Positions 20,476-34,677 of a stretch of 64,000 nucleotides of DNA are shown piece after piece. Made by a program: the position numbers and the translations under genes. The notes under the pieces were generated by a model. That model did no database searches and had not been told where the DNA came from. It saw nothing but the letters and a program-made list of their open reading frames with translations. Every line of letters begins with the position of its first letter. Position 1 is the first letter of the stretch. The stretch comes from Globodera rostochiensis (lineage: Eukaryota; Nematoda; Chromadorea; Rhabditida; Heteroderidae), in the NCBI GenBank assembly GCA_018350325.1, contig JAEVLN010000008.1:1240001-1304000 (forward strand), in the 5' to 3' direction.

Positions 20476-23400
20476 TCAAACTCGCTGAATCTCGAAAAGG
20501 GTTACATTGCTGTCGAACCAAATCGGCGGTTCGATGTTTCTTAAGAATAAGGAATGTTCACATTAATGGGACAATAATTCAACGTTTGGTATTATTCTCA
20601 AAATTATTACCGGCAATAGACGACCCCCCAAAGATATGTCCTGAACCAATTGTTTGTCGCAGAATTTGCAATATACTTTCGAATGAGTATTGGGTGTGGG
20701 ACGGGAAGAAGTCCTACGAGAGTTCCGTGTTGAAGGAATTTCAGAATTTCGCTTTCATCAGTGAGCCCTCTAAACAAACAAACAAAACAAGACAAATTTG
20801 AAGCAGTCCACCAACTTGTCGATGCAAATTTTCTCCACTTGAGGCACCAAAATTTGTAAAACGCGCATGATCGTCTGCAGGGGCAACTTCTTCTTCCACG
20901 ATTCGACCCATTCACTGGTAGGCGCCCATTCTTCCTCAGTCTCGCACACAACATTCACCTGCTCCTCCTTTTCCTGTTGTTGTTGATGTTGGTGATGGTG
21001 TTGCTCCTTTATTCCTTGAACTTTCTGGGCCTGGTTTTCCTCCTTTTCCTGTTGTTGTTGATGTTGGTGATGGTGTTGCTCCTTTATTCCTTGAACTTTC
21101 TGGGCCTGGTTTTCCTCCTTTTCCTGTTGTTGTTGATGTTGGTGATGGTGTTGCTCCTTTATTCCTTGAACTTTCTGGGCCTGGTTTTCCTCCTTTTCCT
21201 GTTGTTGTTGATGTTGGTGATGGTGTTGCTCCTTTATTCCTTGAACTTTCTGGGCCTGGTTTTGCTCCGCCATTCGTTTGTTTTCTGCCGATTCCTCCAT
21301 CGTTGTCATAGCGCCAATTGCCGGCGTTTGCGCCAACGAAGAAGCCTTCATTTCTGTGATTTAATTAATATGCCTTTGTTTTGCCAAATTGGGCGAACTC
21401 CACCAATTTGTTGGGGTTTTGCACGATCACCCGACTCCTCCCCTTCTTCTGCGTGTTCCATGGGATGTTCCGTTTCCTCATTCGGCTTCGAATCGCCGCC
21501 GCTCTTTTTGCCCCTTTTCAGACTCTGTGCAATGGAAACCGAGTCACTACTGAGGTTGGCCAACTGATAAAACACTTGACGTTTTCGGATGATTGTGTAC
21601 ACCAAATTTGAGTTTCCTTTATAAAAAACAATATTTAACATTATTGAAAATTAAAAAAAGGACCGTCAAACTGATATTGAATAATGTTGTTAAACATTTC
21701 GAGCAAAAAAAATATCAAATGGTGATTGGTCGGCGAGGAAAAAATGAACCACGGAGTGCTGAATAGAAAATGTATTATTGGAAAATAAAAAGTTTGGAAC
21801 CTGAAAGCTTCGACTAAGTGCACCAATTTATTTGCCGTAACCATCGAAAGCGACTTCAAATAGGGAGACACTGAAATTTCGTGCAAATTTTGATGGAAAA
21901 ATGTCAAATCCAAAGAAAAAAATGTATTTACCGTTGACGATAATTGTAAGAAGACAATCAAAAAGCGACTGCAATTTATGGTTTCCACTGGTAATCAACT
22001 TGTGAAAAATCTAAAAATTCAAATTAAATAAAAATACAAAATTTGTTTACAATTATCAGAAGGTCGGCATGAGTTCCAGTAAAAATTGGCACATCAATGA
22101 GACCCCGAGAAGTAAATGGCTAAACAATTAATTCTTAACAACGTTTTCTAAAATTGAAACTTTATTCAATCGAACGCCAAAATTGCGTTCGCCGCTCAGG
22201 AGGAGGATTAAGAAGACACCCATGTGAATCAAACCAATGCGGGCTAAATGCGACAAACATTTACATAAATATTCACACAAAACCGACTTGGATCCGTTCG
22301 CGACTCATTCAAATGGAACAGAATTGGGACGAGAATGTCAAGAACATCGCTGCTTTTCAGCACATAGTAAAGGAATTTCTGTGTAACTCATGAAAATGAG
22401 GGTTTAGCTAATCCAATCGGACCTACCTGGTTGTACTCACAACATTTCCATACCAAAACAAGCAATTCTTGGTGAAGGCCAACCTTCTTCGTGGAGTTTG
22501 GCAGGTAGGAAGTTTGCAATTGGTTGTTCAAAAGTCTTGTGAATCCCTAAACGAGGAAATAAAGGTCATTTTCAGTTTAAACGGGAAATTAGTTAACGAA
22601 TGAGTCAATCCAAAAAATAAGGCAAATGCTTAATAGGAAAAAATCTCAGGAATATTCTCTCCGTAACGTAATCTATAGGGGGGGGGGGGGGGGGAATTTA
22701 CTATAAAAAAGACCTTAAGCATAAACTCAAAGTCATCTTCTCGATGAATACGAGACAAGTAATTGACAAAGTAATTTTCAACATAACCAATCTGAAAAAG
22801 GGAATTATAAAAGGGAGAAAAAATGTTTTACTTTATCAGAATTCGGTTGTGAGTCCCGATCCAAACAAACGACTAACAGTTGGAGGGCAACCTCCACCAA
22901 AGGCTCTCTCGAATCGACAAATAACAAATAATTGTACGGCATGCCAAGTCCAACAGGATCATATGCACAAACGGAGTTCAGCAGAGACGTGAACAATGGG
23001 AGCTGAAATTCCAAACTTTCATTTAGGACCTTTAATCCCAATTAATTTTATTGTCCAATCCAAACTTACCACGTGTCGATTCTCCGTCGATGTGAAATGT
23101 GTTATCCAACGCATTTTGCTCTCTTCTAAAGGAAAAAAGACATTCAAAATAAACAATTTACGGCAATTTTACCAGGAGTTGGAGTGTATATGACCTCCGA
23201 AAAACAAACGCTAAATTGAAAGGCAAAGTAATAAAAAGAAATAAATCCAAAAAACAACAAACAGAAGCAATCGCAATAATTCCGTTCTGTTCACGTCATA
23301 AACAGCGTTTGCTGGCGTTTTATTCGCAAATCCAACACCCGACTGCCAAATGTGTTCGCAAGTGTCGAGTTTGGATATGTTTTCCAAATGCTAAAATAAA

Positions 23401-24248
23401 TTTTTTCAAAATGAACGAGACCAATTGGTATTATTCGAAGCTCTAATGTGCCGAATAAAATAAGTATTAATTCAACCCGATATGTTAATTATGGCCTGAA
23501 AAGCACAAAAAAATGGTTTTGACCAACTTTTGATCAAAACTTTTCTCAAACTTAGGTTCAAAGTTGGAGGTAATAAGTTGGGTTGGTGAGGAGATGGGGG
23601 AGACCCCATGCATGGCCACTTACAATGTTCTTTTCCAAAAGACCGATGGTAAAATTTGGACAGAATAAAAGGTCCGAAAGGGCAGTAAGCAGCAGCTTCG
23701 CGAGTGGTAACTGTTTTTGGCTGTCATTTAGGCCATCTGTTCCATTGTCCGGCAGATTTGTCCAAAAGAATTGGCGCCATTCACTTTCTTCAAACAAAAA
23801 AGGAATTAAGCGAGTAAGAAGTCGAGTGCAGTTGAGTATCTGAACATCGCCGCATGAATACCGCCATATTATTCGTTAAAAATAACTTTTCTGTGTTCTT
23901 TTTGTGTTGGATTTGTTTGTGTGGCTCGAGCCAAAACATGCACAGCTTTGTAACATAAAATCGAAAGTGCCTGCAAATTCACAATGAAGTTCAAACAAAC
24001 TGTTCACTCTCCGCACATACATTTGGCTGTCCGTCTCGAAGTCCGCGGATGTCGGAGGGCTGAAGTGCGGTGAAAAGATCATTCCCGGTGTTAATTGGCA
24101 GCAATTTGTCCCAATCCAATTCCTCTCCAGTGTTCGAATTCTTTGAGGTTAGCTCTACGACAGTGCTGTTGAACCCAGCTTAAATTGGAAAGCGTTAAGC
24201 TCTTAATTATCTCTATATCTTACCCAATGAAGTTTCAGTGTTCCCCAT
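20476..24248 (-). CDS. hid-1: HID1 homologue (dense-core vesicle and Golgi sorting factor)
   Basis: A multi-exon gene starting MGNTETSLG at 24248 and ending TLFEIQRV at 20478. Blocks nearly identical to HID1 occur in order: EWRQFFWTNLPD, ALSDLLFCPNFT, PLFTSLLNSVCAYDPVGLG, SPYLKSLSMVTANKLVHL, FFLLEMFNNIIQYQFDG, IIRKRQVFYQLANL, KLPLQTIMRVLQILVPQVEK and GLTDESEILKFLQHGTLVGL. HID1 is a myristoylated peripheral Golgi protein needed for dense-core vesicle cargo in C. elegans; the MGNTE start keeps the Gly-2 acceptor. The variable linker before the C-terminal block has expanded into four 25-residue repeats rich in Gln and His. The last exon is 20476-20539. Confidence 0.95.
20961..21262 (-). repeat. 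75-bp coding tandem repeat, four copies, in HID1
   Basis: Four copies of a 75-bp unit encode NQAQKVQGIKEQHHHQHQQQ followed by QEKEE. The copies are almost identical at the DNA level and keep the HID1 frame because 75 is divisible by three. The position is the low-conservation linker of HID1, before the conserved WAPTSEW segment. Confidence 0.93.
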
Positions 24249-24870
24249 TGTTGTTTTCTCCTTATCCTATTGGAAACAATTTAATCATTAAAGTCATTAA
24301 AAAGCAGACAGAAAAAAGGATAAAACAGCAGGGGTTATAGCTATGCTGCTTTATGATTCTATGTAAATGATTTTTATGCTTTTTGATGGATTTGGCTGTT
24401 CCTGCTACTTTTTGCTGCTTTTGGGTGTTCTTGAAGATTTTGTTGGGTTTTGGCAAGTGTATTTGATGTAAATTGTACATATATGTTACGGGTAATTTTG
24501 AAAATCGTGTACATAATAATTGTTGAATTTAAAATCGTTATTTCTCGCTTAAAATGACCATTTTTATTTACAAAAATAAAAAAAGGTTGAAATTAATTTA
24601 ATTGATTTATCGGACATTAAATATCGGAAATTGATTTGCCCAAATCACGCTACCCCCAATGGACGGTCCGTGCCGTACATTGTTCGTCCAAGCTTAACAC
24701 TAGAGTCAAAAGGCAATTCTGTGGAGAATTATGTGGGTTACTCTTCCCTAATGACGGTTTTTTGCAGGAAATTATTTATGCCCTCCGGGGATTTTGAGTG
24801 AAAAATGCTTATAAACACTGCCCTTTTACAGTGTTTGAGATTTTTCAAAACGACTATTTATTCTTCCTGA
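24249..24870. other. Intergenic gap between ENPP-like and HID1 genes
   Basis: AT-rich, about 620 bp, between two minus-strand genes. It would hold the HID1 5' flank. No exon, RNA gene or repeat was recognised. Confidence 0.4.
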
Positions 24871-27097
24871 TCAGTAGTCAATGGCTATTGACCAAAAGCA
24901 AAGAGTGACGATAAAAATTGAAATGAAAGAAAATGGGCAAAGATGCCTTAGGGCAAAGCTTTGGGGCTCATAGCGTCTGTCCTCCCATCCTTCGCTGAGC
25001 ACATCCGCGACGCGATTCCAACTGCCGTTGCTGAAGTGTGTGGGTTCGACTCCAAGAATGTTCAGAACGAGCTGAAGAATAAAACGGAAGTGTAACAATT
25101 TGTCGTATTGCTTTACCTGATAAATGTCGACGACCTCAACTTGCTCTTCTCCTTTGTAGTGCGATTTGAATGCTTTAATTGGATAGAAGAATGACTGACT
25201 TTTGTAATGTTAGAACACTCACCGGGTCCTCTGGCCATAAAAATCCCTAAAATCAGTCAGTCTTTTTCCATTTTCTGAGAACAGAGGGCATCAACGACGG
25301 CAATGCCTAACCTTGCATTTCCTCGTGTTCATTGTCCCACCCATCGAGCATTTTCCATTCCTTTGCCAATTTTTCGCTAACATCGGTCGAAGGAAGATTG
25401 CGCTAAGACCAAAACAAAAGTTGGAGGCGAAAGCAATTCAACGCCCCGTCCCCTTTTTGAACAAAATTTATTTTGTTTAACCCACCGTTAGGAGGACGAT
25501 TCCAGGCCGTGCTATCAGAACTATTGGCGCAACCAGACGCGAATCGCGCCAATGAAAATGTTCGGGAAGTTCGTGCCTAAAGAATGGAAGAATTAAATTA
25601 GACTTTTAATGGCGTCGTGCCTTCTGTATACGCTGACTAAAGGCGCCGCCTCTTCGTTTTCGTAGTCGCCGACGAATGCCCATTGGTCGCACACTTTGAG
25701 CTCAAAGAAAACGGTGTCCTGGACAAATGCCAAAGACAACTTTCTTATCAAGTTCGTTATGTCAAAAACACCTCTTCACCGTCGATGGGCCAGATCATTG
25801 TGAATGCCAATGAGTTCGCGACCTGTCTGACCATTGAGAAGTCGGCCAAACATTCCTCAACGTAAAACTGGTCCTCCTCCTCCACCGCCATTAGTCCGTG
25901 GTCTGAGAGTACGATGAGATTGGTCGATTGGTGGAGGTCCATCGTGTCCATCTCCTCCTGTGGAGAAGACGAAAAGAATTGGGCATGAATGAGATCGTAA
26001 GGAGGTAAGTGCACTTGGATTCTTCGAATGTAAGTATCGACGGTGGAAAGCGCCTGTCGCGTTTGGCTTGAAGATTGACCGCCCGCCCTCAGGGCCTATT
26101 ATGGTAATTGTTTTGTTTCATCACCAAACATTACCTCGTCCAGCCCATTGTATCGGAGAAGAACAAGCTGAAAATGATGAAATTGCCTTATCCAAAAGGG
26201 GGGAGGCAGCAATATTCGTTGTACGTTACCCCCACCTGTTGTCTATAGGGCTGATACTTTTTGATGTGTTTTATTATGGTCGGCAAATGCGGAAGCAAAT
26301 CAATTTTGTTGGCGTTATTGAAAGAGTGCCGTCGGTTTTGCGGCACTTGCACAATCAGATCGACATGGGCTTTCTGAGGAATTCAGAATGCCAAACTCTG
26401 GAAGGCCATTTGATTGATTAGAAAACGCACATGGCAGGCGGGGAACCAATAGCAGTGCACGTCGATACCCGCCTTCCCAACCGCGTACCTTAAAAGACCA
26501 AAAGTTACATTTTCTCTATTCTTCTACCAAAGTGGCGCCGGATAGCCAGTCCACCAGAAGGGGTTCGAGTCGTTCATGCCCATGTCCCGTTGGAAAAGCA
26601 TTGACGAATTTGGTTCAAACATGAAATCGCTGGTAAAGTTGTGACTCTCTACGTAAAGTCCTGAATTTCGAAAGGTGCAGGATTTGATCATAATTTCGAG
26701 TTTAAAATTAAATTATTCGAAAAATAAGGATGCCAAAACCTGTTTGGCTTTACCTGTTGCAAGACTGAACCAGTTTGGGTAGGATTGGGTGGGGTAGACG
26801 GGCTTAAGTGAAGTCGCCTCCATTCCATTCTTAAACAAATGTCGGTAGTCTTTTGTTTATTCAAATGGCCAACCTCGAGAAGTGTCCTTGTCCCGGACTT
26901 CGTTCTCGAGTCGGTCTGATTGAACAGGTTGGCACCATAGCCTCAACCAAAGATTATGCACAAATTTTGGATGACCCCTGAGGCAATTTTCCCTTACCGT
27001 CCACCAACAACAAAATCAGATTTTGACCCGCGGGTTCCTTTTGCGAAGAACAAAGGCACAACAGCAAGCAGAAAAGGATGGAAAGTCGTCGCCACAT
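24871..27097 (-). CDS. ENPP-type phosphodiesterase relative, possibly inactive
   Basis: Starts MWRRLSILFCLLLC, a clear signal peptide, and ends in a hydrophobic segment (FSFISIFIVTLCFW) fitting a C-terminal membrane anchor. In between are ENPP/alkaline phosphatase-fold landmarks: NLILLLVDG (metal Asp), YPTQSYPNWFSLATGLY (nucleophile loop, Ser where ENPPs have Thr), NPFWWTGYP, NLIVLSDHGL (metal Asp-His) and GIFMARGPGFK. Two other metal ligands look replaced: the usual D-x-x-G-H is read as LDEALRAGG, and the usual H-G-(F/Y)-D-N is LDGWDNEHEEM. ENPPs hydrolyse nucleotides or phospholipids outside the cell. Loss of two His ligands would suggest a pseudoenzyme, provided my exon joins near 26.1 and 25.35 kb are right. 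Confidence 0.85.
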
Positions 27098-27979
27098 CGG
27101 CGAAAAAGCGACGAAATCCACTGAAGCAGAAGAAATGAAAGCCGTGTCCGAATTGTTTAAATTGATGAGGTGACATTAATTGTTCGCTGTTATGTAACCC
27201 TCTCCCACCCCCCGGGGGGAATCAAATGCATCCAAACCGACCGAATGAATGGGCCAATGGAATAGGCTGTTAAAAGGGGATCAGCAACAGACTGATGCCC
27301 CCTCCCAAACCAACCCAATCACTTTGCCCGGCGTCTGCTGCCGCTTCCCCCCCCCCCGCCCTCCGCCCGCTTTTCGTCGGATGACTCGAAGTTGGTCCCT
27401 GGCAATTGCCCCCCCCCCTCCGACCTTTTGAGTATTAATTTCTCCGCCCCTTCCGCATGAACCAAACAATCGCCGTTTGAACTTCTGAAGGATGGAAAAT
27501 CTACGACATAAGGCACTTCACTTATGCCCCACTCCCCCAATTATTCCGATCCTTTGGCCCCGAACCACCCGAAAGGCAATAACCGCCGCCAATCAATAAA
27601 AACCCATGGATAAACCAACCAATCGGCTTGAGCCGACTCAAATCCAATAAACAAATGACAAAAAGGCGAATACAGCGACGATATGACCTCTAATTTCCAT
27701 TTAATGTTAAATTTAGGTTTCAATTAGAGCCCAGATCAAAACGAATTCGACGGCTTCGATAAAACAAATCACTAAAATGAATTTTCGTTGTCAATTCCTG
27801 AATCAATTTTTCATGATGCCGAACCTCAAACTTTAAAATTAAGGATTCCTTTTGAAATTTTTGGTTCTTATTATTTCTAAAAAACCGAAGAATGTGCAAG
27901 TTAAATCTTCATTGAATTCAAAACGTTTGAGATATCATTTATTCAAACATTTTTATGAACACTTTACTGTAGAGATGAT
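27098..27979. other. Intergenic gap between SF3A3 and ENPP-like genes
   Basis: About 880 bp. It contains C tracts (27347-27357, 27410-27418) that keep several frames open on both strands. No splice-consistent exon and no RNA gene seen. Confidence 0.4.
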
Positions 27980-29936
27980 CTACAGTAAACCCTGGCGCTT
28001 GAGATCCTCGTAAGTACGTCGGTTGACGACATTTCCCAACGAATCCTCGAATTCCTCATCCGCCTCAGGGTTCCATTTGTTTCGATTTTTGTCATCACAA
28101 ATTTTCTTCCACAGTCTAAAAGATTCACTCGAATTAAATTGGACCTCACTGAATTGGGCATAAACTCACTCAATCGCGTCATTTATCTTTGTGATGTTGG
28201 TGAAATGTGCAGTGTTCGGAATGCCCAAACAGCGCATGCCGTGCGAATGTCGCCATTCCTTAAAAAACAAAGCTTTCAGCACTCCGTTAGCGGTGAATCG
28301 ATCGAGCGGCTCACAGTGAAGTGCCGTTGGAATGCCTTTGGTCCCTTGTACACCTGATTCCCGCAAATCTCACAACCGTAGCCGATGTTGAGCCCGTGCA
28401 ATTTGTAAAGCCAATACGGAATTGGCTTCCCGTCCCAATCGAGCGGCAAATTTTTCGGGTTGTACGGAACGTTGTCGGCCTCCTCCTCAACTTCGTACAC
28501 TTCCTCCACGTCGTCCTCCTCCTCCTCCTCGCCCACAGCACGCGCCTGTTTCCTCTCGACATTCTCTCGCGTCGCCGCTCTCTCCGCACTGACCAACTCA
28601 GAAAGCCTGAAAGTGATTGGTTGGTATAATAAATAAGAGAAAGACAACCTCAGAACACGCGATTCGATCTTAGCGAGATTGTACTTCCGACTCTCCTCTT
28701 TTGCGTCTTCGGTGATGCCCTTTCCATTGGCATTCGATGAGACATTGGAAATTTTAGCAGACAACAATCGACTAGCCCTTTCTTTTACGGTTCTGAAAAC
28801 ATTCGTTTTCTGCCCCACTATCAAAAAAAACAAAAAAAAACTCAATAAATTCGATCAAAATATTAGGGTAGAAACAAAAACAAACCCTCCGCATTTGAGG
28901 CCAAGCGCGAGTAGTGCCGCTTTCAGTCGGTCGGCCCCCAATTCTTCCAATTCCTCCGAGCTGTTGAAGTTGGAAAGGTCAACCTCTGCCGACGAAGGTG
29001 CAAATTTTGTTAGAGCTCCGCTTGATTTTTCGTTGGACCATCCGATCACTTTTCCTTCCTTCCACTTTTGTTCAAAATCCTTTATAAATGTTTTATTTTT
29101 ATTTTTAGTTTTTATTTCATTTTATTTAATTTACTTTGTCCACACGTTCCAATTCTCCGGCAATGTCAATGAGAGGTTTTGCCCGGCAAATAAAATCTTT
29201 CAAATATTCTTCCAGGGAAACAATGTATGATTTGTAGGCGCCAGACTTTTTTGTTTTTTCCTTGTGTATTTCGTGAAGGTGGTCGAACTTTGAGAGATAC
29301 GAAATATAATCGACGCGCTAAACGGAAATACTCCGCTTTAACACATCGTCAGAAAGCAATTTAATCTCACATTGATTCCTTTCAGATTAACAAATTGTTC
29401 GTGCAGAGCGTGAAGGTCCAAGAACTTTCCGTATCCCTCCTCATCCATAAAACGAACCATTTCTTTTTCCACGCGGTCCGGATCTTGGACAAAATTTGCC
29501 ATTTCTTGAAATTCAATCGTAAGTGTTCGAGCAGTATCGTTAGGGTTTTTCCGATGAATGTCCTTCAATGTCTTCAAGCGAGAATAAAACTCAGCAAATT
29601 CGTTGGGACCGCCAATCGCTTGAATTTCTTTGCTGCGTTCCCCATGCTCGTCCTGGTACGCACTGATGAGTTTTTGCGTCGCTATTTGGTTTCTCTAAAA
29701 TAACAAAATGGTTTGGTTAGCACAGAAAATCTTTTTCAAAAGAAATATTTACCTCAAGCAAGCGATTTACGCGTTGATCGGAGTTGATCCTTTCACGTTG
29801 CTAAAAAAATCTCATCTTTTCTGTCACAATGAAAACTTACTGATTTCTTATCCATCGTAAACTCTTTGACCATCAAATCAACGCAACGTTCTCGCTCCTC
29901 ATGACAATTTCGTTGATTTTCAAGTAAAGATTCCAT
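27980..29936 (-). CDS. Splicing factor 3A subunit 3 (SF3a60)
   Basis: Starts [18 protein letters not shown], the SF3A3 N terminus, and ends [19 protein letters not shown] followed by GLL stop. Conserved blocks in order: [20 protein letters not shown], the SAP-like [21 protein letters not shown], an acidic run, [39 protein letters not shown] (C2H2-type zinc finger with [17 protein letters not shown]) and [19 protein letters not shown]3A3 is part of the U2 snRNP SF3a complex that recognises the branch-point region. Introns are short. The gene is divergent from the acyl-CoA synthetase, with 726 bp between start codons. Confidence 0.95.
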
Positions 29937-30662
29937 TAATAGAAGCGGATTCAAATATAAAATGCGAAAGTAAATAAAATGAACGCGTGCCAACTGAAAC
30001 TTCTGCCAAAAAGTGTAATTGAAAGACAACCGAAAAAGTTCCGGGAACGGGAATCCCGTCTTTTCCCGCGGGAATCCCGTTCCCGCCGATCTCTAATGCA
30101 AACGCCAATATTTATGGCGTTCTATTTTGAATTTTTTAAACAGTGATGAATCAGTGAACTCAAATTTCTTCATTTACCTCACCTTCACTAACAAATAAGT
30201 AAATCGCATTCATTTCACAGTTACCTAATCCGCTGGTGGTGAGTTGATGAGTAACATTCCTATAACTATGGTAAGACATAAAATGATGACGAGTTCATTC
30301 TTTTTTGATAGGTAATTTTGAAGATACCTAAGCTTTATTTGTTTACAACTTGAATATATAAATGCGCCTCGGTTTGATTCTGACCTCCGTTTCGACCAAT
30401 TTCGTACTCCGGACGCGTTTTGAATGATTTTAAGGCCAAAATTAAATTTCTGAAAATTTTGAATTCAAAAAAAAATGTCTTGTCCGGGGTTCGGAGGATG
30501 AAATCGGTAAAAAGGTCTTTCTGGGGGTTTTCGGGGACGTAAATGCGAAATCTTTTATTTTTTGAAATGGCGGTACCATCGTTACTATTACCCAAATTCA
30601 TAGGGAGACCATTTGACTAATTGCCAGGTCCAATATCTTTATGGAAATTTTTAGGTTTTAAA
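29937..30662. promoter_or_regulatory. Shared upstream region of SF3A3 and acyl-CoA synthetase
   Basis: A divergent intergenic region, so it must hold both promoters unless the genes are operonic or trans-spliced from further away. It contains a GC hairpin (30040-30092) and a degenerate dispersed repeat around 30360-30520. TTTTTAG just before 30656 is an acceptor for the acyl-CoA synthetase transcript. No specific promoter element is identifiable. Confidence 0.4.
30040..30092. repeat. Small palindromic element with GGGAATCCCG motifs
   Basis: CCGGGAACGGGAATCCCG, then TCTTTTCCCGC, then GGGAATCCCGTTCCCGCC forms a near-palindrome. The same GGGAATCCCGTTCCC wording occurs in the terminal region of the composite element in the RecQ intron (near 53720 and 53370), so this may be a solo remnant. 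Confidence 0.6.
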
Positions 30663-34105
<3,443 letters not shown>

Positions 34106-34677
34106 ACCGATTTAAAGCGTTGCTAATTTCTGCGGGGCACAAATATTCTTGACTTTAAATATCCTTTCAGGAGATTAATTTGTTTTTTTTCTGGCATGGT
34201 CTATCGTTGTGCAGTCATTATAATCTCGTCAGACCGCACGATTTATCATGTGTGTTTAAATATAAAATTGACTCATTGCATAAATAGTATTTGCCAGGTC
34301 TAATAAAAAATATTTAACATGAATGCACTAAAAATTTTGTCCAATAATAAAGGCTCGCGGGTGCGCGCAAGACCCAAGCCGAGTCACGCGACTTCTTTTG
34401 TAGCCTGGAGTACAATCTTTGAATACAAAAATATTAACACAACAGTCAATTTAATTCCTTAAAATAGATTCCGGTTCAAATTTTTTTGACTTTTACTATA
34501 GTAGATTAAAAAAAGGAATTGGACACTTACTCCGTTAATCAAGCGGGGATTCGAACAAACATGACGGCTACCCGAAGGAAAAAGACAATTAAAATATGAC
34601 AAAGCTTTTGGCACTTCGGGATTTTATACCGATTGTTTTGAAACATGACTACATCAAATGTAAAATGTAGATAACGA
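34106..34677. other. Intergenic gap between convergent ACSL and lgl genes
   Basis: About 570 bp of 3' flanks. AATAAA-like sequences occur (TAATAAAAAATA near 34300). A GC-rich patch at 34351-34385 (CTCGCGGGTGCGCGCAAGAC) has no assigned role. No exon seen. Confidence 0.4.

Noticed and set aside
20977..21567. Plus-strand frame of Leu/Met/Val-rich repeats resembling a membrane protein
   Set aside because: It is the antisense of the Gln/His repeat in HID1; HID1 conservation on the minus strand flanks it on both sides.
28311..28589. Arg-rich minus-strand frame
   Set aside because: A shifted frame over the SF3A3 acidic and zinc-finger exons, which are clearly conserved in the other frame.
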